This document shows, one piece after another, positions 16,123 through 23,733 of a stretch of DNA of 24,763 nt (within the stretch, counting starts at the first letter, position 1; each line of letters begins with the position of its first letter). Origin of the DNA: UBA5266 sp964610025 (GTDB taxonomy: Bacteria; Bacteroidota; Bacteroidia; Bacteroidales; WCHB1-69); NCBI GenBank assembly GCA_964610025.1, contig CAZSTX010000030.1:1-24763 (forward strand), read 5' to 3'. The position numbers were made by a program, and so were the translations under genes. The notes beneath the pieces are model-generated. The model ran no database searches, was not told the DNA's origin, and saw nothing but the letters and a program-made list of their open reading frames with translations.

Positions 16123-16980
16123 TTATAAGTAGGATTTTAATCTTTTAATACCTGATTTTCTTAATTTCTTTAATGCTTTTTCTTTGATTTGCCGTGCTCC
16201 TTCTCGTGTAATATTGAATTTTTCTCCAATTTCGTCTAAAGTATATTCGTGAGATTTCCCTATTCCAAAAAACATACATATCAGTTCTTTTTCTCTATCA
16301 TCTAACACTTCCATCGAACGATTGATTTCGTTTTCGAGCGATTCTTTAATGAGGTGTGAGTCGGTATGGGTAACTTCTTCACTAATAAAAGTGTCGATAA
16401 AGTTGGTGTCGTCTTCTGTGCTAACAGGCGCATCCATAGAGAGATGTCGGGCTGAAATTTTTATGACTTCTCCAATTTTATTAATAGATAAATCAACAAC
16501 TTCTGCAATTTCTTCTATAGTAGGTTGTCGATTATACATTTGCTCTAATCGGGCTACTTCTTTTTTTATACGATTAACAGCACCTAATTGATTAACAGGA
16601 AGTCGAACTATACGAGATTGGTCGGCTATAGCGTGTGAAATGGATTGACGTATCCACCATACTGCATAAGAAATAAACTTAAATCCACGTGTTTCATCAA
16701 AACGTCTTGCAGCTTTAATAAGTCCTAAATTTCCTTCGTTGATAAGGTCTTGTAATCCAAGTCCTTGATTTTGATATTGTTTTGCAACAGAAACAACAAA
16801 GCGAAGATTAGCTTTTACTAACTTATCTAAGGCTTCTTTGCTTCCTGCTTTAATTTGTTGTGCTAATTCTACTTCTTCATCAGGACTAATCATTTGCTCT
16901 TTACTAATATCTTGTAGGTATTTTTCAAATGAACTATTATCTCGATTAGTAATTGAGTGTGATATTTTTAATTGTCTCAT
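16123..16980 (-). CDS. rpoD: primary RNA polymerase sigma factor (sigma-70, short Bacteroidota form)
   Basis: A 285-residue group 1 sigma factor that directs core RNA polymerase to housekeeping promoters. It lacks the long region 1.1 of E. coli RpoD, as is normal for Bacteroidota. Region 1.2 is LQDISKEQMISPDEEVELAQ; region 2 (about 57-127) has ANLRFVVSVAKQYQNQGLGL and DLINEGNLGLIKAARRFD, then GFKFISYAVWWIRQSI; region 3 follows (135-210); region 4 ends with LDEIGEKFNITREGARQIK, the -35-recognition helix-turn-helix. It lies 22 nt after htrA on the same strand, so it is either co-transcribed or uses a promoter inside htrA. It is presumably the factor that reads the TAnnTTTG boxes in this window. 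Confidence 0.94.
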   Translation of the reverse strand: MRQLKISHSITNRDNSSFEKYLQDISKEQMISPDEEVELAQQIKAGSKEALDKLVKANLRFVVSVAKQYQNQGLGLQDLINEGNLGLIKAARRFDETRGFKFISYAVWWIRQSISHAIADQSRIVRLPVNQLGAVNRIKKEVARLEQMYNRQPTIEEIAEVVDLSINKIGEVIKISARHLSMDAPVSTEDDTNFIDTFISEEVTHTDSHLIKESLENEINRSMEVLDDREKELICMFFGIGKSHEYTLDEIGEKFNITREGARQIKEKALKKLRKSGIKRLKSYL

Positions 16981-17002
16981 AATTTAATATCGTGTTTTTT
17001 TA

Positions 17003-18394
17003 TTAAAGAACAATGTTATAATAATAAATAATGCCATTCATATAAAACCCTTCGACTAAAACACTTCCTTTTTTGTCTTCTAATATGCGTTCTACATCGT
17101 TGATAGAACTAACAGGTTTTTTATCAATAGCTGTAATAATGTAACCTTCTGATATGCCGGCTTGTTTTAATATGCCATTATAAAGTTTTTTGATTTTCAA
17201 TCCATTGTTTACTCTATATCGGATTTTTGTTTGTTCGTCAATGGGAATAAAATCGGCTCCTAATGATTCTGTAACAGTGAAATCGTTGATGGTAATAATG
17301 TCGGTATTGCCGCGTTTATTTTTTAATACTACATTGATTGTTATTTCTTTTTGATTTTGTAATACTGTTAATTTTACTTTATCGCCGGGTCGGTGTTGCT
17401 CTAAAAATTCTTTTAATTCTGATAGAGAGTTAATCTCATGGTCTTCGATAGCTAATAAAACATCTCCTTCCATTATTTTGGTGTTGTTAAGCGAGCCTTT
17501 ATCAGTGATGTTGATAATTTGGATTCCTTTTATTTCTTTTAAATTTAACTCTAATGCTTTTGCATTGTCGATTTCAACAAAAGAAGCACCTATGTTTACG
17601 CGCTGAACTTTTCCATGTTTTATTAAATCGTCTACTATTTTCTTTACCATATTAACGGGAATAGCAAAAGAATATCCAGCATAAGAGCCTGTGTTAGATG
17701 CGATAGCTGCATTTACACCTATTAATTCTCCATTTGTATTTACTAAAGCTCCTCCACTATTTCCGCTATTGACAGCTGCATCGGTTTGTATGAAAGATTC
17801 TACCGACGTGTTTTGTCCTAAAATATTTAAATTGCGGGTTTTAGCACTGATAATACCTGCTGTAACGGTAGAGTTAAGATTGTAAGGATTGCCTACAGCC
17901 AACACCCATTCACCTATGCGAATATTATCAGAATTGCCATAAGTAATAGCTTGTAAATTATTGGCTTCTATTTTTAGCACTGCTAAATCGCAGGCTGCAT
18001 CTGTGCCAATGATATTAGCTGTAAATTTTCGCTTATCATTAAGGGTAACTGTAATGTTTTGTGCTCCTTCCACAACGTGGTTGTTGGTTACGATATAGCC
18101 GTTATTACTGACGATTACACCTGATCCATAAGCTTGATATAGTCTTTGTTGTTGTGGTTGTCCGAAATTGAAAAAGCTAAAAAAAGGATCTTGAAAAAAA
18201 TAATCCCACATACTGTGTTTTTGGAGCATTTCGGCATTAATGTGTACTACTGTATTAATCGTTTTTTCGGCTGCTGTAGTTAAGTCAACAAATTGAGCGG
18301 GCAGTGATGGTGTACTTTGTTGTGCACATCCATTACTTAAAATTGAGATGCTGAAAAATAAAATTAAAAGAATGCTAAGTCTTGTGTCTTTCAT
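17003..18394 (-). CDS. Do/DegP-family periplasmic serine protease (HtrA)
   Basis: A 463-residue S1C protease that degrades or refolds damaged envelope proteins. The N-terminal signal (about 1-22) is followed by Cys23 in SNGC, so lipoprotein anchoring is possible but the lipobox is imperfect. The catalytic triad is complete: H106 (TNNHVVEG), D136 (CDLAVLK) and S213 (NSGNSGGALVN). Two PDZ domains follow at about 268-355 and 380-463, the second short. The AAEKTINTVVHINAE region is typical of Bacteroidota DegP proteins. The ATG at 18394 precedes a clear hydrophobic signal. The 165-nt upstream gap holds inverted repeats and separates it from the ABC gene; the sigma factor follows 22 nt after its stop. 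Confidence 0.92.
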   Translation of the reverse strand: MKDTRLSILLILFFSISILSNGCAQQSTPSLPAQFVDLTTAAEKTINTVVHINAEMLQKHSMWDYFFQDPFFSFFNFGQPQQQRLYQAYGSGVIVSNNGYIVTNNHVVEGAQNITVTLNDKRKFTANIIGTDAACDLAVLKIEANNLQAITYGNSDNIRIGEWVLAVGNPYNLNSTVTAGIISAKTRNLNILGQNTSVESFIQTDAAVNSGNSGGALVNTNGELIGVNAAIASNTGSYAGYSFAIPVNMVKKIVDDLIKHGKVQRVNIGASFVEIDNAKALELNLKEIKGIQIINITDKGSLNNTKIMEGDVLLAIEDHEINSLSELKEFLEQHRPGDKVKLTVLQNQKEITINVVLKNKRGNTDIITINDFTVTESLGADFIPIDEQTKIRYRVNNGLKIKKLYNGILKQAGISEGYIITAIDKKPVSSINDVERILEDKKGSVLVEGFYMNGIIYYYNIVL

Positions 18395-18505
18395 ATTTCC
18401 ATTAATTATTTTTATGAGTCTAGTGGTTTTGTTTCTGATAATAATTATCGTTAAAATTTAGGATTTCGTATATAGAAACAATATATAATTTAAAATGTTT
18501 AATTA

Positions 18506-18549
18506 ATTTAAAATAAAATTAAGAAAGTTAATAACTATTTATTTTAAAT
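18506..18549. repeat. 12-bp perfect inverted repeat upstream of htrA
   Basis: ATTTAAAATAAA (18506-18517) is repeated as its exact reverse complement TTTATTTTAAAT (18538-18549) around a 20-nt spacer. All bases are A or T, so chance is a real possibility in this composition. It lies between the ABC gene stop (18560) and the htrA start (18394). It could form a hairpin ending the ABC operon, but no T-run follows on the minus strand. A second small palindrome, GATAAT-A-ATTATC, lies at 18437-18449, nearer htrA. Confidence 0.4.
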
Positions 18550-18559
18550 GAAAGGGTAT

Positions 18560-20269
18560 TTATGTAAAATTAATAAATGGTATTGAACTAATAAGTTTTT
18601 GAGTGTAAGCAGTTTGTGGGTTATAATACAAATCGTCAGCCGTGTTTAATTCTACGACTTTCCCATTTTTCATAACCATAATGCGATGTGACATAAATTT
18701 TACAACAGAAATATCGTGAGAAATAAAGAGATAAGTGAGCTTAAACTCTTCCTTTAATTCGTTCAATAGGTTTAATATTTGTGCTTGTACTGATACATCT
18801 AATGCAGAAACAGATTCATCGCAAACGATGATTTTGGGTTCTAAAGCTAATGCACGTGCTATACAGATTCGCTGTCGCTGTCCTCCTGAAAATTCGTGTG
18901 GGTAATGATAGAAATGCTTTTCTTCTAAATTAATACGCTGTAGCAATGCCATTACTTTTTCTTTTCTCTGCTGGTTGTTTTTTCCTATTCCGTGCAGTTT
19001 CATAGGTTCTATAATGGCTTCTCCTACCATATAACGCGGATTAAGAGACGCATAAGGGTCTTGGAAAATAATTTGAAGGTCTTTGCGTAAAGAACGCATT
19101 TGCGATGAGCGTAGCGTGCTAATGTTTTTTCCTTTATAAATAATTCTTCCATTTTGTGTTTCGATTAGGCGTAAAATACTTCTCCCTAAAGTTGTTTTGC
19201 CACAACCCGATTCTCCGACTAATCCTAACGTTTCACCTTCGTAAAGTTGAAAATTAATGTTATCTAAGGCATAAAAATAATCACGCTGTTGAAAGATTTT
19301 TTTAGGAAGAGGATACCTTTTTGTTAAATCAGTTACTTCTAAAATAGGAGTTGATGTGAGTATTTTATTGCTTGCTGTTCTCCATTCTGATGCGGTAATT
19401 ATTTCTTCTTTAAAAGAATTGTTTTCAGAATCAGATAATTGATGGATGGTAGGTAGTTTTTTTACTCTTTTTTCTAAAGAAACCCTACATGCTAACAATC
19501 CTTTTGTATATGGATGTTGCGCTTGTGTGAAAACAGTTTTAGTATCGCCTTCTTCTACTTTTTCTCCTTTATACATTACAACAACACGATGGGCTATTTT
19601 GGCAACTACGCCTAAATCGTGAGTGATAAAAATAATACTAATAGCATGTTTTTTTTGTAAATCTGCCAAAAGTTCTATTATTTCTTTTTGAACAGTTACG
19701 TCAAGTGCAGTTGTTGGCTCGTCAGCAATGAGTATGTCAGGTTTGCAACTGATAGCCATAGCTATCATACTACGTTGTTTTTGTCCACCTGATATTTCGT
19801 GAGGGTATGCTTTGTATATTTTTTCGGGCTGTGGTAGTTGTACTTCTTCTAAGAGTTGCAATGTTTGTTGACGTGCTTCTTTTTTTGTTAATTTTAAATG
19901 TAATTGCAAAGTTTCTTCGATTTGTTCTCCACAACGCATTGAAGGGTTGAGCGAAGTCATAGGTTCTTGAAATATCATTGCAATGCGATTCCCTCTAAAA
20001 AAACGCATTTGTTTGTTATTTAACCCTAAAATAGAATGAGTTGTGTTATCGGTATGCAAATTAATTTCACCAGAATAAGCTGCTCCTTGTAGCAAACGCA
20101 TGATACTGAGTGCTGTTACTGACTTCCCTGAACCTGATTCGCCTACTATTCCTAAAGTGGATCCTTTTATAAGATTGAATGAAAGTTGATTAACTACTCT
20201 AACATTCGTGTTCGCAGTTTTAAAATCGATACAAAGATTATTTATGCTGAGTATTATATCCTTTTCCAT
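18560..20269 (-). CDS. ABC transporter ATP-binding protein, double ATPase, oligopeptide type (DppD-DppF/YejF-like)
   Basis: A 569-residue cytoplasmic ATPase with two complete nucleotide-binding domains in one chain. Domain 1: Walker A GESGSGKS (43-50), signature ISGGQKQR (159-166), Walker B LIADEP (180-185). Domain 2: Walker A GESGCGKT (352-359), signature FSGGQRQR (459-466), Walker B IVCDES (481-486). The HPYTKGLL segment (252-259) after domain 1 is typical of DppD/OppD ATPases, and FQDPYASLNPR in domain 2 of DppF/OppF. Such fused proteins power peptide uptake (YejF-like). No permease or binding-protein gene is adjacent, so the rest of the transporter is elsewhere. It starts 3 nt after the OstA-like gene and ends the envelope operon. 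Confidence 0.9.
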   Translation of the reverse strand: MEKDIILSINNLCIDFKTANTNVRVVNQLSFNLIKGSTLGIVGESGSGKSVTALSIMRLLQGAAYSGEINLHTDNTTHSILGLNNKQMRFFRGNRIAMIFQEPMTSLNPSMRCGEQIEETLQLHLKLTKKEARQQTLQLLEEVQLPQPEKIYKAYPHEISGGQKQRSMIAMAISCKPDILIADEPTTALDVTVQKEIIELLADLQKKHAISIIFITHDLGVVAKIAHRVVVMYKGEKVEEGDTKTVFTQAQHPYTKGLLACRVSLEKRVKKLPTIHQLSDSENNSFKEEIITASEWRTASNKILTSTPILEVTDLTKRYPLPKKIFQQRDYFYALDNINFQLYEGETLGLVGESGCGKTTLGRSILRLIETQNGRIIYKGKNISTLRSSQMRSLRKDLQIIFQDPYASLNPRYMVGEAIIEPMKLHGIGKNNQQRKEKVMALLQRINLEEKHFYHYPHEFSGGQRQRICIARALALEPKIIVCDESVSALDVSVQAQILNLLNELKEEFKLTYLFISHDISVVKFMSHRIMVMKNGKVVELNTADDLYYNPQTAYTQKLISSIPFINFT

Positions 20270-20272
20270 ATT

Positions 20273-21853
20273 TTAATCGTCGTATGTGTTGTCAAATAAT
20301 TGTGTTTTGGGAGCAGGATTATAAAAATCTTGCATAAAAATATCGGTTTTATTTTTTGGACGGTATTGATTGAGCCAAATAAAATCTTTTAGATACACTT
20401 CTTTCTTTTCATTTTCAGGCGTCATATCGCCTTTTACTTTTTCGTAAAATGTGATGCTATAAACTTCGTTATCAAGAAAATAAATTTGCATTTGATTTGA
20501 AATAGTATTGTTTATTCCTATTAATTCTTCCATTTCGTCTAACACATAGTATAAACATTCGGCATCAGCATTAACAAATACGTTGTTTATTTGATTATCT
20601 TTAAAATAAATAAACATATTTCTACCTTTTATTTGATTGAATTTTTTTTCTAAAAATACATCTTCGCATATAAACGAATTGTTGATTAGGTGCATTTCTT
20701 TTATTGCTTTGTTTTCGATAAATAAGCGGATGGTATCGGCAAGTATTTGGTTGTCTTCAAACCAAATTAAAGGATTGGTAAACATAGTAATAATAGAGTC
20801 TATGGCTAAATAAACCAGCGAGTCGCAAGAACCTTGAATATCGTCTCTGTAAAACAATACTTTATGATAAGCTAAAACAGCTTCTACGTTTTCTGCACTA
20901 TCCAAAACAGCCCATAGGGTGTCAGCATGAATAAATAGACTGTCATTTTTTTCGATAAGAACAGCTATTGCACTATCTGTAATGTAAGCATAGTTTTTTT
21001 CTTTATTATAATCTAAATAATTTCCTAATACAATCGCATTTTCTACTGAATCGAAAATGATAATATTATGATAGGCTTTTGCTTTTTCATTTTTTTTATC
21101 ATACCAGATAGTGTCGGCATTTATTTGTTGATTTTTAGTGTTGATTTGAGCGTTTTTTTGAAATTGATAAGTATCATTTTCTGTGTCATACCAACCAGCT
21201 TCGCAATAGATAGTGTTTTCGTCGGAATAAATAGAGGTAGCGGTTAAAAAATAGGCTATTTTTCTTTTTGTATTGTATTGGAGTGTGTCGGTTTTAACAG
21301 TATAATCAGGTGTTGTTAGTAGTACATTGTTTTTAAAATAAACATCTTTACTACTTGTATAATACCATCCTTGTTGACTGGTAAGCGTATTGCTATCGTT
21401 AACTATTTTTCCATTATTTATATAAAAACCATAATTTTCATTTCTAAAATAAGTTAATTTATCGGTATATAATACACTGTATTCGTCAGAAAGTATGACA
21501 TCTTCTTCTATGGTAAAAATTTTTGTATTTCCATTGTAAGTTAAATATTTTCCATAAAGATGCACTGTGTCGTTGATATGAATAATTAATTCTTTTCCAA
21601 AGGCTTCTATTATATTTTCTTTTTCATTATAAAGGGCTGTATCGGCATAACAAATAGCGCCTTCGTGTGTAAATATTACATTTCCTGTTAAAATCTGTAT
21701 ATCGGGAGAAATAGAGGCATCGTAACGAAGAATATTAGCGGTGCATTCAATGCGTTTTCCTTTGTTTTTTGATTGACTTTGAGAAAGAAAAGGATGATTG
21801 TTAATCAAAAAAATCAATAGTAGCCAATGTAAACGCAGATGGAATATTTTCAT
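20273..21853 (-). CDS. OstA/LptA-like envelope protein
   Basis: A 526-residue exported protein (signal about 1-25, ending FLSQSQS). The mature part is a long series of short beta-strand repeats of the OstA/LptA type: an N-terminal ILRYDASISPDIQILTGNVI segment, then recurring units such as ADTALYNEKENIIEAFG, YCEAGWYDTENDTYQF and NADTIWYDKKNEKAKAYHNI in which a D-x-x-x-Y/W turn recurs. OstA-like domains carry LPS across the periplasm as a beta-jellyroll bridge, so a role in LPS or outer-membrane transport is likely (inference from family). It is much longer than E. coli LptA (185 aa), as is common for the Bacteroidota OstA-like protein. The barrel gene lies 7 nt upstream and the ABC ATPase 3 nt downstream. 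Confidence 0.82.
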   Translation of the reverse strand: MKIFHLRLHWLLLIFLINNHPFLSQSQSKNKGKRIECTANILRYDASISPDIQILTGNVIFTHEGAICYADTALYNEKENIIEAFGKELIIHINDTVHLYGKYLTYNGNTKIFTIEEDVILSDEYSVLYTDKLTYFRNENYGFYINNGKIVNDSNTLTSQQGWYYTSSKDVYFKNNVLLTTPDYTVKTDTLQYNTKRKIAYFLTATSIYSDENTIYCEAGWYDTENDTYQFQKNAQINTKNQQINADTIWYDKKNEKAKAYHNIIIFDSVENAIVLGNYLDYNKEKNYAYITDSAIAVLIEKNDSLFIHADTLWAVLDSAENVEAVLAYHKVLFYRDDIQGSCDSLVYLAIDSIITMFTNPLIWFEDNQILADTIRLFIENKAIKEMHLINNSFICEDVFLEKKFNQIKGRNMFIYFKDNQINNVFVNADAECLYYVLDEMEELIGINNTISNQMQIYFLDNEVYSITFYEKVKGDMTPENEKKEVYLKDFIWLNQYRPKNKTDIFMQDFYNPAPKTQLFDNTYDD

Positions 21854-21860
21854 AGTGGTG

Positions 21861-22625
21861 TTATTCGTAATTAGTTAATCTTTTTCCTATATGGAAGATT
21901 ATAAATCCTGTAATAAAAAAATATTTATCATTAGTGGCAGCCATTATTTTAACGGGGGGGAAATATATATCTGTATTGATACCAAAGTCTAAAGCCATAA
22001 TATTAGAGTCTTCAGAGCTAAAGTCGAATGTAAATCCTGTTTTAAAATACAATCCAGGGTGTATTTTTGTTTTACTAATTCCACTTGTAAAAGAAGACCT
22101 GCTATAAATATTGGATAAATCATGTTTGTCAGGGTCATAACGCTCTGTCTTAATATTATAACCTGCATTTTCAATATGTATAATTTGGAGGTATATAGGA
22201 ATAGCAATGCCAATAGAAGCACCACTATATAGAAAATAGCCGGTGCTTACTCCACCCCAATAGGGTTTTGTATTGATAATGCGTGTAAATCCATATCCTA
22301 AACGCGATTGTATAAAATAATTTAACTTGCCATAGATAAAACTTTTATTTTCTGCATTATTGATCATGTAATTTGTTCTAGCACGCTGTTCTTTTATGTG
22401 TTTATAATAGGTAAGTTCGACATCTAAACTTGATTTATATTTTATATTATGTTGATTTCCTATGCGTGTACCTATTCCTAAACCATTGGTGTGTAGGGAG
22501 GCATAGATATCCCATTCTTTTTTTCGGACAGATAAAATAGTAGCTTCTCCCACATTTATATCTTGTGAATGAAGAGGAATGATAAATATAACAACAAGTA
22601 TAAATAAAAAGAATGTCTTCTTCAT
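21861..22625 (-). CDS. predicted outer-membrane beta-barrel protein, uncharacterised
   Basis: A 254-residue protein with a signal peptide (about 1-20, IPLHSQD) and a body rich in alternating aromatic/hydrophobic strands, including SLHTNGLGIGTRIGN near the N terminus, KSFIYGKLNYFIQSRLGYG, a GGVSTGYFLYSGASIGIAIP pair of strands, and a C-terminal KYFFITGFIIFHIGKRL strand. This looks like a small outer-membrane barrel. The LHTNGxGxG signature recalls an uncharacterised protein widespread in Bacteroidota (recollection, not checked). The frame extends to an ATG at 22661, but the ATG at 22625 directly precedes the signal peptide (KKTFFLF) and is chosen. It follows a 43-aa lipoprotein gene and precedes the OstA-like gene by 7 nt, suggesting an outer-membrane assembly context. 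Confidence 0.75.
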   Translation of the reverse strand: MKKTFFLFILVVIFIIPLHSQDINVGEATILSVRKKEWDIYASLHTNGLGIGTRIGNQHNIKYKSSLDVELTYYKHIKEQRARTNYMINNAENKSFIYGKLNYFIQSRLGYGFTRIINTKPYWGGVSTGYFLYSGASIGIAIPIYLQIIHIENAGYNIKTERYDPDKHDLSNIYSRSSFTSGISKTKIHPGLYFKTGFTFDFSSEDSNIMALDFGINTDIYFPPVKIMAATNDKYFFITGFIIFHIGKRLTNYE

Positions 22626-22663
22626 GGCTTTAGATGATAAGACATTATGTAAATAAATCAATA

Positions 22664-22795
22664 TTAAATATTGTCGCTATTCGTTATTTCGGCTTGTGAG
22701 TCAGTATATGCAGGGCAACGCTCATAGGTGTTACAAGCTGAAAAGAAAAATAAAAAACTTAAAGCAATTATTGTTAAAGAAATTAGTTTTTTCAT
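22664..22795 (-). CDS. 43-residue lipoprotein
   Basis: A very short but convincing gene. MKKLISLTIIALSFLFFFSA is a standard lipoprotein signal, with lipobox FSAC and Cys21; the mature part is only 23 residues, CNTYERCPAYTDSQAE and a polar tail. A second cysteine lies in RCPAYT. It has a perfect TATTTTTG promoter box on its strand at 22871-22878 and heads the operon with the barrel protein, OstA-like protein and ABC ATPase (38-nt gap to the barrel start). The CPAY pattern is one I recall from tiny Bacteroidota lipoproteins, with no known function. It is too short for most gene finders. Confidence 0.72.
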   Translation of the reverse strand: MKKLISLTIIALSFLFFFSACNTYERCPAYTDSQAEITNSDNI

Positions 22796-22870
22796 ATCAA
22801 TAAAATATTTTTTTGTTGTTATATTGATTTTATAAACATAATGCGTCTTTTTTTGAAAAAATCAACAATG

Positions 22871-22878
22871 CAAAAATA
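22871..22878 (-). promoter_or_regulatory. Bacteroidota-type -7 box for the lipoprotein/barrel/OstA-like operon
   Basis: Minus strand reads TATTTTTG, an exact TAnnTTTG match, with a TTG (22895-22897) 16 nt upstream as a possible partial -33 element. The expected leader to the 43-aa lipoprotein ATG is about 70 nt. Confidence 0.55.
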
Positions 22879-22933
22879 CAAAAAATATAAATAACAATAG
22901 AAAATAGTCGTTTTTTTTTAAATAAAATTGTTT

Positions 22934-22941
22934 ATATTTGC
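22934..22941 (+). promoter_or_regulatory. Bacteroidota-type -7 box for ung
   Basis: TATATTTG matches TAnnTTTG exactly, 91 nt before the ung ATG, with a T-rich tract (22911-22919) where the -33 element should be. It is divergent from the promoter at 22871-22878, 55 nt away. Confidence 0.55.
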
Positions 22942-23032
22942 AAGTGTGAAATAAAAAGTGATAAGTAATTCATTAATAGATGATAATAAAAAAAAGTGCA
23001 GAAAAGAAAGATGTAATATTTTTTAATAATTT

Positions 23033-23716
23033 ATGAAAAAAGTAAATCCAGACATAGAAGAGAGTTGGAAAAAGGCATTGTATTCTGAATTTATATCGCC
23101 TTATTTTAGTAATTTAAAACAATTTTTGGTAGAAGAAAAACGACAATACACTATTTTTCCTCCAGGAAAAATGATATTTAATGCGTTTAATTTTACTCCT
23201 TTTGATGAGGTGAAAGTTGTTTTGTTGGGGCAAGACCCATATCATAATACTGGTCAAGCTCATGGATTGTGTTTTTCTGTTCCTGATGGGGTAAAGCATC
23301 CCAAATCGCTTATTAATATATTTCGAGAATTAGAACAAGATATGAAAGTACCTATTCCTAAGAGTGGTAATTTAGAAAAATGGGCAAAGCAAGGGGTATT
23401 GTTATTAAATGCAACTTTGACTGTTCGAGCACATCAAGCTGGTTCGCACCAAAATAGAGGATGGGAGCAATTTACTGATGCTGTTATTCGTACAATTTCT
23501 GATAATAAAGAAAATGTGGTTTTCCTATTATGGGGAAATTATGCACAAGCTAAAGCAACGCTAATAGATACAAATAAACATCTAATACTTAAAACTGTAC
23601 ACCCATCGCCTTTATCAGCTGCAAGAGGATTTTTTGGCTGTCGGCATTTTTCAAAAACAAATACATATCTTTTACAAAAAGGGGAAAAAACAATTAATTG
23701 GGATTTAACAATATAA
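23033..23716 (+). CDS. ung: uracil-DNA glycosylase
   Basis: Family 1 uracil-DNA glycosylase that removes uracil from DNA to start base-excision repair. The 227 residues are full length. The water-activating loop GQDPYHNTGQAHGLCFSV has catalytic D68 and H71; LLLNATLTV (123-131) forms the uracil-recognition strand; the minor-groove loop HPSPLSAARGF (190-200) has the catalytic H190. The ATG at 23033 gives a normal N terminus (VNPDIEESWKKAL). A gene of unknown function follows 17 nt after the stop on the same strand. A promoter box is present at 22934-22941. Confidence 0.96.
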   Translation: MKKVNPDIEESWKKALYSEFISPYFSNLKQFLVEEKRQYTIFPPGKMIFNAFNFTPFDEVKVVLLGQDPYHNTGQAHGLCFSVPDGVKHPKSLINIFRELEQDMKVPIPKSGNLEKWAKQGVLLLNATLTVRAHQAGSHQNRGWEQFTDAVIRTISDNKENVVFLLWGNYAQAKATLIDTNKHLILKTVHPSPLSAARGFFGCRHFSKTNTYLLQKGEKTINWDLTI

Positions 23717-23733
23717 AATAATAATTTTTAATA

